From: Nymphaea colorata
Taxonomy: Eukaryota; Streptophyta; Magnoliopsida; Nymphaeales; Nymphaeaceae
Length of the DNA stretch: 64,000 bases
Direction: 5' to 3'
Assembly: GCF_008831285.2 (NCBI RefSeq)
Contig: NC_045146.1
Span: 9,746,972 to 9,810,971 of the forward strand
The notes below the pieces were generated by a model, which did no database searches, was not told the DNA's origin, and was given only the letters and a program-made list of their open reading frames with translations. Shown piece by piece: positions 44,855 through 57,586 of this stretch (within the stretch, counting starts at the first letter, position 1; each line of letters begins with the position of its first letter). A program made the translations under genes and the position numbers.

Positions 44855-45131
44855 ATTAATCGAGCTCACGAGTTCGAGCCTTATCGAGCTTCACGTATTC
44901 GAGCCGTAGTCGAGCTCGAGCTCGAGCTCAACAAGTTAGGATGCAAGTAAACGAGCTTAATCGAGCTTAATCGAGCCAAGCTCGAGCTCGACCATTGACT
45001 ATTGAGTCAAGTTCGAGCCAGGATAGTCGAGATATAATCGAGTTCGAGTCGAGTCGAGCTCATGTCTTATTTAGTCGAGCCGAGTTCGAGCTGACTGAGC
45101 TCGGGCTCGACTCGGCTCGTGTTCAGCCCTA
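44855..45131 (+). repeat. Right subterminal repeats and terminal inverted repeat of the hAT element
   Basis: Dense TCGAGCTCGAGC and TCGAGCC/TTCGAG units, ending CTCGGCTCGTGTTCAGCCCTA. The outermost bases are the imperfect inverse of the left end. Confidence 0.88.
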
Positions 45132-45139
45132 AGCATAGA

Positions 45140-48100
45140 TGCGACCTGGTTTCTAGAGTGTTAGGAGGTGGACCTAAAAGATCTAAAATCCAAAATCTAA
45201 TAACTTTTAAGATCCAAATCAAAGACTTGAAATCTAATATCAAGATCCAACATATGATTCATAATTCAAATTTGAACTTAGTAAATCCAGATCCAATCAA
45301 ATCAAAGATCTAGTACTAAATAGTTCTTGATCCAAATTTAAACTAGGTTGATCTATGTCCATTTTGAAATTTTGATAGGGTTTGAGGTCCGAGTTTAAGA
45401 TCCAAAGTTATCCTGATCTAGTTATGAGATCCATGATCCAAGTCTAAGTTATAGGTCCAAAGTTTAAGGATTTGATTCAGTATCTATATTCAATCTAAGA
45501 TTAAATCCAAATTCGAGTCTTAAGATTTGTGTTCATTTGTTCAAGTAGTGAGGTTTGATCCAATTGACCTTGATCATTTTGAATTCTCATGACTAGAACT
45601 TAGTGGCTTGGGGTAAACCTAGCTAAGGCTCTGCCAAAATTGGACAAAGTTACTTAGAGAATTAAATAAAGGTCTAGTCAAAATGAACTCTTACTTGACT
45701 GAGTTGTAAGCTTAGGTCAAAGCAGCGACATCTTAACTGAGTTCTAAGTTTAAGTCCAAGATTGACTAGGGTTGGATCAACTAGACTAAGATTTGAATCT
45801 GAATCAATGTAAAATCAGTTCAAGTAGGTTTAGGCAGTGAATCCAAGTAGTTGGCCCAATGTTCGGTTTGGGACTAGACACTGGTGAATCTAATGGAGAT
45901 GGTAAATTGAGCCAAGCTTTTAAAGTTTTAGGTTGAATCACATCAAGTGGTAGTGGGTCCTAGGACCAATCTGAGCTAGGTCCTAGAAGACTCAAATTGG
46001 GTTTAGTCCTAGACTAAATCTCAACCATGTTTGAAGTTAGGTTTTGGAAAATCAAATAGGTTTGGAATTTAGAAAATGTGCATTTGGAACTAAGTTTTTT
46101 AGAGTAATCCCATATGGAGCCTAGGTTGAGCTGAGCTTTCTCCAAATAGAACTTTTGCTGCATGGCATGATACTATTCAATCAAGTTTGGCTGGTAACAA
46201 GGTCCTAGATCTATGTGCATAATTAAAAAAAGATGCATATGCATGATCCTAATATGCTATAATGAAAAAAAAAAAAAAATTATATGATGGTATGCATGAA
46301 TTTTTAAAGCAGACATGTGAATTAAAGTTTGAAACATTATAAATAACAAGAGAGAGATAGTAATGTGTTACATGCCCCATATACTTAACCAAGGAGACAT
46401 TTAAATTAAATATATCTACAAAGCATGAAATAGTTGAACTATAACATTCTTAAATGAAAATAAACTAACCTAGGCACTAAAATGAAAATAAACTAAAATA
46501 AGCATGCAAACTAAAAATAAACTAACCTAAACATGTTAAGTAGAAAAAGAAAAACATAAAGCATGCTATCTAAGGAAATGGAAAAGTAAAGATTAAAATG
46601 CAAAAAGAAAAAAAGAGGGAGAAAGAAATTTACTTGACCCACACCTGCTCCCAAGCTGACCCATGGGTTCAGAGAACTCCTTGTGGCCTTAGTCAATCAG
46701 CTTGATTGCCCACTATTGTGACTAAAATCAAGATTAGACAAAGACATTAAAATTTGTTTTAAGCCTTGAGTTTGTCCCAGTATTTAAGTGGAATTTCTCA
46801 AAGGAGATGGGTGTGTCTAAAAGGGAGGGGCAACTCTTTTTATAGGGTGGGGATAGAGGAAATTCTCTCCTCCTCCATCGATACATGACTAAACTTTTTT
46901 GGGGGAGGAGCCCTTCTCTCAAGCAAACCATAAGTTAAAAAATAAAAAACATTATGTCTTACAATTTCTTGAAACAGAAGAATGTTACAAATACAAATTT
47001 TGATTTCGTCTAAACAAAGTGCTTAGCTCACCATTCTCCATGAATCATGACTAGCTGTAGGATTTCACATTTGATATAGTGTATGAAATCAAGCATGACA
47101 TTTTCCCAATCTACAAACATTTTATGCATTTAGATCTTGGATTAGGATATGGTTTTGAGTAAATTCTAGAAAATACGCATGGATGTTGATATGAGAATGA
47201 TTGTAATTCATAGAAAGTTATAGAAATGGATCTTGGTAATTCAAAATAAGTGAAATAGTACTTTCTTTCCACTAAGGTAAACCTAACTTGAACTTGGTTG
47301 GACTTAACGATACACAATCAATTTTGGTGAGCTGATTTGAGCTAGGGTGAGCTGATCTGAGCTGGTCAAAAGAGCTGGTGAGCAAATTTCAACTATCCTT
47401 GGAGAGTTGTAGAGCTAAGAATTACTCTATTTGAGTCGGTTCTAATTCACTATCACGGTTTCTCAGATTTTTTTGACACTTAAGGGAAAAAAGGTTAATT
47501 GATATGGTGGAAAATTTTGGGGTGCTTACAATTGTAAAGATGAGAATTATGTGTTAGGCAATTCTTGGAGTTCCTAGGTGAAATTCATGATTTTAGGCTA
47601 AAAATGGCCAGTTACAGAGGCAAAATTGTCTATTTCAGGATGGCCAGCAACCTAGGTGATATGATTCTAGGTCCATTTTCCGTAATGAAGTTGTTAGAGT
47701 TTCATTTTGATAAATAGCCCCCAACTATTGAAATTTTGCGTTGAAATTAGTTTGAAAGCACATTGTGAAGGGCAAAATAGTCATCTTGACTTATGAGAAA
47801 TTTGTGATGTCTATGACATGGCATAGACTCCTCTAGGTTCTACGGTTCATGGCTCCCATTTTCTTAGACCTGTTTACATGCAAGATTTCTGAACTTTGCA
47901 TATAGACTATTTAACATTGGTGCATGAATAAAAATTACTTGTACTCGCCTCTGTTTTCCATGTTGGTATGATGTTTGATCATTTCTAGCACCTTTACCAT
48001 GGGAGATCAGATCAATGACTAAATTTAATGCTCTGAGTTCCTAAGTAAAAATGTTGTCAAACATGGCCTACGTTTTAAAAAGTAATGGAATCTATGTGAA

Positions 48101-49273
48101 CTACTAGAATTTAGGATTCATGAACTTGTACTTGTCTGAAGGGATTGAGGCCATGCCTTGATTCATCATTAGCTTGTGCAAATGAATCTAAGTCTACGCA
48201 TGCAACTAGATTATGCATGGTCAAGGTTTGGTCTTTGAGGTTTAGGAAATATGGAACCTGACCTTAAAAAATGCAAACTCAATTCATGATCTACTTGATT
48301 TAAAATCCAAATTTCTTGTTTCAAACTTATAATGGGGATTTCGGCTCTATGGATTACCTAAGAATCGACTAGATTTTAGATCAGATTTATGATTTGGACT
48401 TGTAATGTGATATCTAAGATCCAAAATTCATAATAAAAGATCCAAATCCTTGACGTTTGATCCAAATCATCTAAACTGAGATTCAAAGATTGAATTTGAG
48501 ATCTAATAGTTGTAATCTATGATCCATAGTCAATTCTAATATTGTTATGAAACCCGAATCTAAATCTGACGTCTAATATCATCTTATTAAGATCTTGGAT
48601 CTGATTCACCATAAGATCCAAAATGCCTATTGGATGTTCAATTGATTTGGATATAGGTTTCACTAAGCTTGAACTAATGAGGGTTTCATAGTAGGGGTTG
48701 ACTTGACTAAGGACTTATGGTTGGATTGGAGTCCAGTTAACCTAGCTAATACTTGATCAAATCATGGTTCCTTGTAGCGGACTCAATGCTAGATCTTAAT
48801 AAAGCATTGAGAGATTTTATAGGGGCCAGCCAAGGAGTCTTAGATCTAGGGTTTATGACTTACTTTCAATGGGTTCTAGAGCCGGTTTAGGTTACTCCTT
48901 GGAAGACTTGGACATGGTTTAACTCTAGCTTTAGATCTTGACCATGCATGAACTTAGGGTTTTTAGAAAACATAGGTTTTAAAAGAAGTTTGGTTTTGAA
49001 GATGTGCATTTGAAAACCTATCTATTTGAAAGTGAGTTCATGTAGAGACTAAATTTGGATGTTCTCATGCTAGGACTACTGTCACTTGGCATGATACTAG
49101 CCAATCAGACTTAGTTTCTACATGCATCCTATGTGTAAGTGCAAACATAAAATCAAATTTAAATGCATGATCCTAGATATGCCATCATCATGTAGAAGGG
49201 AAACTACATAGTTGAACATGCATTAAAACAAGAACATAAACCAAAATTTAATTACTAACGAGAGAGTCTCTCG

Positions 49274-49320
<47 letters not shown>

Positions 49321-51199
49321 GGGGAGAGAGAGGGAAAGGAAGGGCATAAACTGACCCCACATTCCTAGCCTATAGATTGAAAAAATTAAAATTCTAATTC
49401 TAATAAAGTTAGAAATTCTAAAACCTATGCATGCTTAATGGAAATTAAACTAAGAACTAAAGCAAAATAACATAAACTACCTGTGCTAAAGTAGAAAAGG
49501 AAAACCTAAGACACGCTACTGAAAGAAAACTGGAAAAGAGAAGATTTGAACTGAAAATAAAGAAAAGAAGAAGGGAAAAGAAAGTACTTGAACTGTTGAA
49601 GACCTGGACTGAGCCTGCTTCCATGACCTCTGCTTGAGTCTAATTTAATTCTTGTGTGAGTGCTACTACAGCTCCGATCCAAGAATTTAGTAAGACTCTT
49701 AAAATTTTACTCACTTTTAAGCTTGGGTAGTCATTTGGGTTTTCTCCAAATTTGTTGTACTCAACAAGCAAGAGAGCAAGGAGTGTAGGGAGAGTGGGGA
49801 GGAGTGCTCCCCTCATCATGTGGCATGAAAAACCATGTGTTAAAACTTGAATTTTTACCATATTTTGTTCATTCTAGAGCCAATTTTTTATGAAAATCAA
49901 TTTGGTCTAAAGCAGACTGACCTTTGCTAAGTTCTGAATGGTTCATGAGAAATTTTTTACATTGACATGTTTCATGGAGTGAAAATTTGATGCAAACATA
50001 ATGAAGAGAAGGCACACATCAAACCATATATTAAATTAGATGTCAAACTGAAAAATATTTGTTATGGAGCCATACAATCACCAAATTCAATTTCGTATGA
50101 ACCTAACTGGTTGGTAGAAAATTATACACAATTCATGTCCATATGTGTATGTTAACAACTGGCATAAAGCATAAAATCGAGTATGACATTTGTTTCATGT
50201 ATGAACATCTGATGTATATGGATCTTGGATCGGGACATGGTTCTAATATTCAAATCAATATCTAAATCCTGAAAAAGTTCTAGAAAATGGATTCTTGATA
50301 TGGTTCTAAGTTTTAGTTTGAGGCCTAAATCTAGATAAAGCTCTAGAAAATGGATCTTGGATATGATAGGAGATTTGGATCATAATTCTAGATAAGAAGT
50401 CATGATGAAAATAGTTCACGGATTTAAAAATGTTGATGGAAAGATTATGATTGTGCTCAAAAATATTATAAACTTAAGTATATGTGACATATAACCTAAG
50501 TATAAAATGATAGTTTTGAAGATGAAATGGCTCTTTTGCCCTTGGGCATGGGTAAGAAATTTAAAAATAAATGACTATTTTACCCTTGGGTTGACACCTG
50601 TATCATTGTTGTGTATGTAAAATGAGGGAAGGATTTTCAAACTAGAGCTTTGAAGATCTGACAATGATAAGCCGGATGATCTTAGGTATTTATGACATAT
50701 AATCAGAGGTTCCAGTGGAAAATATGGATCAAAAGAAACTGAATGTTTTTCCCCAAATCATGAATTTGGTTCAACTTGGAGCTCTATAAATCAAGGAAAC
50801 CAATAAACTTATGTATATGTAAGATATATAACCTGAGTTATGCAGAAAAATGTGATTGAAAAGGAAATGACTCCTACGTATGTGATTCCAGAACTTCGAA
50901 TGAGATTTCTTAAATTGATTGGACCATCCTACAGGTTTACACAAAAGCCTGCCCTGATTAAAATCTCATTGAAACATATCTCTTAAATTGCTCTAAAATT
51001 TGATTTTTCTAAAATCACTAGCTTCAAAATGTCAAATTTATAAAGGAAAACTGGGAGGGTTTGAAAAAAAAGGTTATCATTGGAATTTTCACTAGTAGAA
51101 TTGGGGGTACTTAGATCGACCAATAATGATACGATGAAAGATTGAGATTTTTATTATGATTTGGATGTAATGAGTGTGACAGAGACTGTAGAGTGTAGC
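45140..51199. repeat. Diverged long-period repeats, gene-free
   Basis: Phrases recur at roughly 2.9-3.1 kb. GGCATGATACTA near 46160 recurs near 49085. CATGTTTGAAGTTAGGTTTT near 46027 matches CATGCATGAACTTAGGGTTTT near 48948. ATGACATTTTCC..TGGATTAGG near 47100-47150 matches 50180-50230. Stretches are dominated by GATCCAAATC-like words. No protein homology is evident. The family may be the long LTR or interior of the gypsy element at 34880, but that is unproven. Confidence 0.45.
49274..49335. repeat. GT/GA compound microsatellite
   Basis: GTGTGTGTGTGTGAGAGAGA and further GA units, then GGGGAGAGAG. A simple repeat within the gene-free region. Confidence 0.9.
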
Positions 51200-51730
51200 A
51201 AGTACTACAAATGAGTTTCAGAAAATGGGGAACTGAATTGAACTCAAATTGGGATGGAGGAACTCAAACCAAACTAAGAGAAAATGGATCTACATATGAC
51301 AAATATGATCCTAGCTTGATTTTACCTTACTATATAGGGCTGGATTCTAATTTAACTCAGACCCTTGAAAACCATAAGAGAGAGCGGTCTCTCGGACATT
51401 CAGAACTGAATTGAACACAAACTAGAATGCATGAACTCAAACTGAGTCAAAGGAAGATAGATTTAAACATGATAAACATGATAACTTACTCCATCGGGCT
51501 GAACTCAAACTCAGCTCATGCCCCTGAAAAACAGGAGAGTAAGTGGGTTCCAGGACATTCAAAGCTGAATTAAACTCAAATCAGGATTAATGAACTCAAG
51601 CCAAAATGAGGGACGTTAGATTTTAAGCATGATAAACATGATTTTGGCTCAGTTTCAGCTGACTCAACCTAGCTAAGCCAAAATTCAGCTTACACCTTGC
51701 CATGGGAGAGAGAGGGACCTAGTGGAAACC
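51200..51730. repeat. About 170-bp tandem repeats, block 1
   Basis: Three degenerate units beginning near 51225, 51405 and 51565. They share GAACTGAATTGAAC(A/T)CAAA, TGAACTCAAACTGA, AGATTTAAACATGATAAACATGA and CTGAACTCAAACTCAGCTCA. Divergence between units is considerable. Confidence 0.65.
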
Positions 51731-51814
51731 TATGAGTTACTCTGAAATTTAAATTTGGGCTTGATAACTCAAAGTAACGGAGCTTACTCTACACTCTGCC
51801 ATAGAATGAATGAA

Positions 51815-52255
51815 ATAATATTTTCTTTCTACTAAGGTAATCCTACCTTGAACTAGGTTGCACTTAAGAGTATATAGTCAAGCTAAAAAATGCATTTTTT
51901 TCAGTGAGCTGACTTGAGCTGGGATGAGCTTGTTAAAGCATGTCACAAGAGCTGGTGAGTTAATTTTAACTACCCTTAGAGACTTGTAGAGCCAAGAATT
52001 ATCCTATTTGAGTTTGGTCTAAATCTTTACTAGGTTTCTTAAAATTTTCTAAGATTTAAAGGCAAAATGGTCATTTGACATGATGGCAATGACCTAGATG
52101 TTTTGAGTCTAGGTTCTTGGTTCCTGAATGAAGTTATTAGAGTTCCACCTTGATGAACGGGCCCCTATCGTTGAAATCATTGTGAAAACTTGATTTGAAG
52201 ATTTGAAGGGTAAAATAGTCATCTTGATATGATATAAAAATTTTGAGTGTTCACA
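51815..52255. repeat. Copy of the GAGCTGACTTGAGCTGG repeat
   Basis: One of four diverged copies (47260-47805, 51815-52255, 54250-54560, 54670-54970). They share CTAAGGTAA, GAGCTGACTTGAGCTGGG, AAGAGCTGGTGAG, TTGTAGAGC-AAGAATTA and AAAATGGTCATTTGAC in the same order. Confidence 0.65.
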
Positions 52256-53669
52256 AATACCTTTTTTTTCTATTGAGCTAGAGAAAGTTGTGCCTAGTAG
52301 CAAAGATAAAACACACCAAATTTTGAAATATTTTAAATAAATGCCCCAGTATAAAAGAAAGTTCTTGATCTTCAAAATCCTGTGAAAGGTGTTTGTGCTT
52401 GTTCAAGATATCATAAAAAAAAGCTCCAGTTCAGGAAATTGCACAGACATAGCGGAAATGCTTGTTTGAATCAGACATTGTTTGAAAGATGCTTGTTCAA
52501 AAACATAATATGTTTGTACAATACTTGTTCATGAATGTTTGGGCAAAGCTTGTTTGAAAAGATGTCCTTGGTGGGTGAACTTCTTGAGCATTCTCTTTGG
52601 GAAAGTCTCTTGTTTGACATCAATCTTTAATCAATTTTGTATCCACTAAATACATACCTTTGTCACTTTGTATGCTTCCCAGAGTTGGAATTTTCTCTAA
52701 TCAATGATATTGAGTTCTCTAGGGTGAATTTCCTTTCATTCTTGTGACATCAGCTTGGAGAAATTGTTTTCAATTTCATAGAGAGCCTTGTAAAGAATCT
52801 GCCACTATCTTGGTGTATCATGGTTACTAGAGAATTCATTGCTCTTGTTTAAAATTTTGACCTAAGCAGGCCTTTTCTTTTTAGGCAAATACTTTCTTTT
52901 TGCTTGTTTTCTTTTTTTGATTTTCATTTTTCTTATATTTAGACCATTTTGGCTCTTTAAATTTTATCTTCTGACCTTTTCATGTATATTTTTTAGTCCA
53001 ACCTTCACCTATGGGAAAAATATCTCACCACCCCACAGGCTAATGCGAAGCCCTGACATTTTGATATTTATGCATAGTTCTATCATGTGCAATGTCATGT
53101 ATGTCAAACTTTCTATTGAACCCTTATAACGAGTTTTGGAACAGTAGCTCCTAGACTAGTTAGTCTTATGTTACTAGGTGTAGAACACCCTCGGGTTTAC
53201 TTACTCGAATCCAAAACACTTTAATAGACATAACCATACAATAGTTCATAGGTCATATAACTTCTTAACTCAAATCAAGCTTTATGCCTACCTAGCACTC
53301 TTGAGTACTAACCCAAAAGAACAACTATCCTTGCCCCTATCTGAGTCCTCAATGTTCATTTTGTAGTGTCATGTATGCTTAGATCGTGCTAGTTTAGATC
53401 ATTGTTTTCGCACATGTTTCATTAGGTCCCAATGTCCATTCGATCATCAAAGTTTGTTTTTTTTTTTAACTTTGACACCCTCGATTCCATCAAATTTTTT
53501 CTCATAGCTCATGTTAACATTGGAATTTTCATTGGTGGATCTAGAGATGCTTAGATCATCTACTTGTTGATAAAGATGAATGACCAAAAAACTTTTGATA
53601 TGATTTGGTTGAAATGAGCTGAACAATGATTACATAGTGTAGCAAGTACTGGGAAGGAGTTACAAAAAC
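52256..53669. other. AT-rich stretch, no gene seen
   Basis: No homology or repeat structure was recognised in 52256-53500. From about 53505 it rejoins the repeat family: TTGGAATTTTCATTGGTGG matches TTGGAATTTTCACTAGTAG near 51078. Confidence 0.35.
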
Positions 53670-54200
53670 CTAGGAAACTAATTTGAACCCAAACCATGAT
53701 TAATATACTCAAACCGAGCTCAAAGCCTGAAAATTCAGCTTAGGGTCTGATCTTACTTACTCTATTGGGCTGAAATTCAACTCAAACCCTAAAAATGATG
53801 TGAAGAGGGAGAAAGAAGTGAGCTTCAAAAACATGGAAGCAGAATTGCACATAAACCAAGAATAATGGAACTCAAACAAAACTGAGGAAATATAGATTCA
53901 AACTTGACAAACATGAAGATGGATTGGCTTGAGCTCAATCTACTCGGTTGAGCTAAAATTCAGCTCAAACCCTCAAAATATAGCGAGCAAAGAGAAAGAA
54001 GTGAGCTAGAAGATTAAGAACTGAAATTGAATTCAAACTATGATGAATAAACTCAAACTGAACTTAGGAAAGATAGATTTAAACATGACGAATACACCCC
54101 AAGCTTGGTTCAAGCTAAGCTAACTCAACCTGGTTGAACTGAAATTCATCTCAAGCCATGCTAAATAGGAGAGAGTAACAAGTGGAATAAGTCTAGAACT
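53670..54200. repeat. About 170-bp tandem repeats, block 2
   Basis: Three further degenerate units of the family seen at 51200-51730, starting near 53680, 53840 and 54020. They share AACTCAAAC-GA, AAACATGACAAACATGA and GGTTGAGCTGAAATTCAGCTC. Confidence 0.65.
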
Positions 54201-54249
54201 AAAATTCAGGTTTTGTAACTCAAAGTAAGTGAAATAATTCTATTTTTGC

Positions 54250-55080
54250 ACTGGCATAAGTCTATCATGAGCTCGATTGGGCTTAACGACATACAATTAA
54301 GTTAAAAAAATTAGTTTTAGTTTCCAATGATCAGACTAGAGCTAGGTGAATTGACTTTGCAGCTCCAAAAGAGCTGGTGAGATGATTTTATCTACCCCAG
54401 GGGACTTGTGGAGCTGAGAATTACCCAACTTGAGCTTGGCTTAAATCATTACTAGAGTTCTTAAGATTTTTTGAGGCTCAAGGGCAAAATGATCATTTGA
54501 TAGTAGTAGACTAGTACTGCTAGACTCTAGGTGTTTGGTGCCTAAATAGGTTCAGCCTTTATTTTGAAAGGTTTTCATGTGAAACCAGTTCAAGTGACTC
54601 AGTGAAAACTTGGAGTCAGTCTGGAACTAAAATTTGGGTTTTCTAACTTAAGGTAAATGAAATAATACTATTTTCTCATTAAGGTAAGCTTATCCTCAGG
54701 TTGGGTAGGCTTATAGTTTTAGGTTCTATTGAGCTTACTTGAGCTAGGGTGAACTGACTTGAGATGGTCAAAAAGGTTGTTGAGCTGATTTTAACAACCC
54801 TAGAGACCTGTAGAGCTTAGAATTACCCTATTTAACCTTGTCCTAAACTGCTACCAGAGTTCTTGAGGTTTTCTAAAGGGTAAAATGGTCTTTGGACAAA
54901 ATGACATCAACCCTAGTTGGTCCTAGTTCTCCTAGACTCTTGGTGCTTGGTGCCTAAATAGGTTCAAATTTTGTTATGGTGAAGAAGCCTTCAAGTTTTA
55001 AAATGCTTTTGAAAACGAGTTTAGAAACATAGTGAATGGCAAATGGTAATTTGACCAAGTGAAAAATTTTGTTTCTTGTA
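54250..55080. repeat. Two more copies of the GAGCTGACTTGAGCTGG repeat
   Basis: 54250-54560 and 54670-54970 are head-to-tail copies. Both end with a TGGTGCCTAAATAGGTTCA phrase. They directly precede the plastid-derived insert. Confidence 0.6.
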
Positions 55081-55084
55081 TCAG

Positions 55085-55679
55085 TTTTTATATCCTGGAA
55101 TAGGAACGGAGAAGAGAGGGTAGGCTCATTAAGAAATAGATATGGGAATGTCCCATAAGTATAAGTAATTTAAATAAGCGTGAGAGCCAAATGAATCGAA
55201 AGATTCATGTTCGGTACGGGAAGAGATCGTGGAAGTTGTGGAATTGATTGGGAGATAATCTACTTTCATTAAGTGATTTATTGGATAATCGAAAGCATAG
55301 AATTTTGAGTACTATTCGCAATTCAGAAGAACTTTGCGGAGGAGTCATTGAGCAGCTTCAAAAGGCACATGCTCGCTTACGGAAAGTGGAAAGTGAAGTG
55401 GAAGAGTTTTGAGTGAATGGATACTCCGAGATAGAACAAGAAAAAATAAATTTGATTAATGCCACTTATCAGAATTTGGAACGATTAGAAAATTACAAAA
55501 ACGAAAGCATTCATTTCGAACAACAAAGAGTGATTAATCAGGTCCAACAACGAGTTTTCCAACAAGCCTTACAAGGGGCTCTAGGAACTCAGAGTAATTG
55601 TTTCAAAAGCGAGTTACATTTACACACCATTGGTGCTAATATTGGCATACTTGGGGCCATGAAAGAAATAAGCAATTAG
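55085..55679 (+). pseudogene. atpF: atpF (ATP synthase CF0 subunit b) intron end and exon 2, plastid-derived
   Basis: The group II intron end, with a domain V-like GAGCCAAATGAATCGAAAG (about 55186-55204), is followed by exon 2 from about 55268. The exon reads [20 protein letters not shown] and continues to AMKEISN and TAG 55677-55679. The subunit is the peripheral stalk of thylakoid ATP synthase. A CGA arginine codon has become TGA at 55410-55412, cutting the frame. Exon 1 lies outside the insert. Confidence 0.93.
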
Positions 55680-55746
55680 TCCTTCTACTATAGGATAGGT
55701 ATTATTTTCTCCTTTTTTGCTTCCTATAAAGAATTAAGAGATACTA

Positions 55747-57241
55747 ATGGTAACCATTTGAGCGGAAGAAATTAGTAATATTATCTGTGAACAGATTGAG
55801 CAAGATAATAGAGAAGTAAAGATTGTGAACATTTGTACTGTACTTCAAGTGGGCGATGACATAGCTCGTATTCATGGTCTTGATGAAGTAATGGCAGGTG
55901 AATTAGTAGAGTTTGAAGAGGGTATGATAGGTATTGCTCTGAATTTGGAACCAAATAATGTTGGCATTGTATTAATGGGTGAAAGTTTGATGATACAAGA
56001 GGGTAGGTTCATGAAAGCAACAAGATGAATTGTACAAATGCTGGTAAGGCTTATTTGGGTCATGTGAGAAATGCCCTAGCTAAACCTATTGATTGGAGGG
56101 GTGAAATTTTAGCTTCTGAATATCAGTTAATTGAGTTTCCTGCTCCAGGCATTATTTTGAGACGTTTTGTATATGAGCCTCTTCGAACAGGGGCTTATTG
56201 CTATTGATTCAATGATCCGTATAGGATGCGGTCAGTGAGAATTAATTATATTGGAGACAAACAAACTGGTAAAACAACAGTAGCTATAGATACTATTCTC
56301 AATCAAAAGGTCAACTAGTAAAACAGTAGTAGCTACATATATTATTCTCAATCAAAAAGGTCAAAATGTAATATGTGTTTATGTAACTATTGGTCAAAAA
56401 GCATCTTCCATGAATTAGGCAGTACTACTTTTCAGGAACGGGGAGCAATGGAATACACCATTGTTGAAGCGGAAACAGCAGATTCGCCTGCTACATTACA
56501 ATACCTCGTTCCTTATACAGGAGCCGCTCTGGCTGATATTTTATGTACCGTCAATGACATACCTTAATAATTTATGATGATCTCTCCAAACAAGCACAAG
56601 CTTATTGCCAAATGTCCCTTCTATTAAGAATACCACTTGGTTGCGAAGCTTATCCAAGAGACATTTTTTATTTGCATTCCTGCCTTTTGGAAAGAGCCAC
56701 TAAACTTAGTTCTCATTTAGGCAAAGGAAGTATGACTGCTTTACCAATAGTTGAGATTCAATCTGGGGGCATTTTGGCTTATATTCCCATTAATGTGGGT
56801 ATTTTTGTCTCCAGAGTAGGATCCGTAGCTCAAATTAAAACCATGAAACAAGTAGCTGACAAATTAAAATTAGAATTGGCTAAATTTGCAGAGTTAGAAG
56901 CCTTTGCGCAATTCGCTTCCAATCTAGATAAAGCTATGTAGAATCAATAGGCAAGAGGTCAATGACTATGGGAGTTGCTCAAACAATCCCAATCATCCCC
57001 TCTCGCAATGGATGAACAGATAGTTACTATTTATACCGGAATGAATGGATATCTTGATCAATTGGAAATTGGATAGGTAAAGAAATTTATTGTGCAGTTA
57101 CAGATCCATTTAAGAACAAATAAGCCTCAGTTACAAGAAATCATATCTTCTACCAAGGTATTCACTGAGCAAGCAGAAGCCCTTTTGAAAGAGGCTATTC
57201 AAGAGCAGATGGAACTATTTCTACTTCAGGAACAAACATAA
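55747..57241 (+). pseudogene. atpA: atpA (ATP synthase CF1 alpha subunit), plastid-derived and broken
   Basis: The whole gene is represented but has many lesions. Codon 5 is TGA in place of CGA. Stops and small indels follow near 56026, 56205 and 56560. A segment around the P-loop (TGKTTVA..TILNQK, about 56266-56314) is followed by a diverged second copy of about 53 bp (56315-56367). About 28 codons are missing between two NV-encoding sites near 56794. The end, [14 protein letters not shown] and TAA, is at 57241. The functional protein is the nucleotide-binding alpha subunit of plastid ATP synthase, about 507 residues. Confidence 0.93.
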
Positions 57242-57374
57242 AGAAATTGGTTATTTCATTTGGTAGAGTCTCTTAGTACGACATAAATTGTTGAGAAAAG
57301 AAATGGCTCTTGCTCGAATCATTCCAAACATGTTTCTTGGAATAGCAATCCAAACAAAATAGATGTAAATAAAT

Positions 57375-57446
57375 TGCCTCCAATAGGATTTGAACCTATA
57401 CCAAAGGTTTAGAAGATCTCTGTCCTATCCATTAGACAATGGATGC
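57375..57446 (-). tRNA. trnR-UCU: trnR-UCU, plastid-derived copy
   Basis: A 72-nt gene with anticodon TCT. The acceptor stem has a mismatch at the third pair (GCATCCA against TGGAGGC; the plastid form pairs fully). It is therefore probably a non-functional relic. Confidence 0.92.
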
Positions 57447-57586
57447 TTCTTATCCCGATTCTCTTGTTTTTGATTCCTCCTTTCCATTCCCTATTTGGAT
57501 AAAAACAAAAACAATCAGATTGTATGTGTCTTAGGGAATAAGGATGCATATTCAAATCAATGATGGATGTATTATGATTCATATCG

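Larger units (their letters stand above)
38144..45131 (+). mobile_element. hAT DNA transposon, 6,988 bp, with transposase and captured host sequence
   Basis: The ends are TAGGGGTGCACAACGAG on the left and, read inward from the right, TAGGGCTGAACACGAGCC. They are flanked by a perfect 8-bp target duplication AGCATAGA (38136-38143 and 45132-45139). 8-bp duplications and TAGGG-type ends are hAT traits. The left 200 bp and right 280 bp are packed with GAGTCGAG-like subterminal repeats. Inside are a broken hAT transposase gene (40652-42841) and an HD-Zip I gene fragment (43897-44282). Confidence 0.93.

Noticed and set aside
51200-54200. CRISPR-like array of regularly spaced repeats
   Set aside because: Units are about 170 bp, diverged throughout and without unique spacers; this is a degenerate tandem repeat in plant nuclear DNA.
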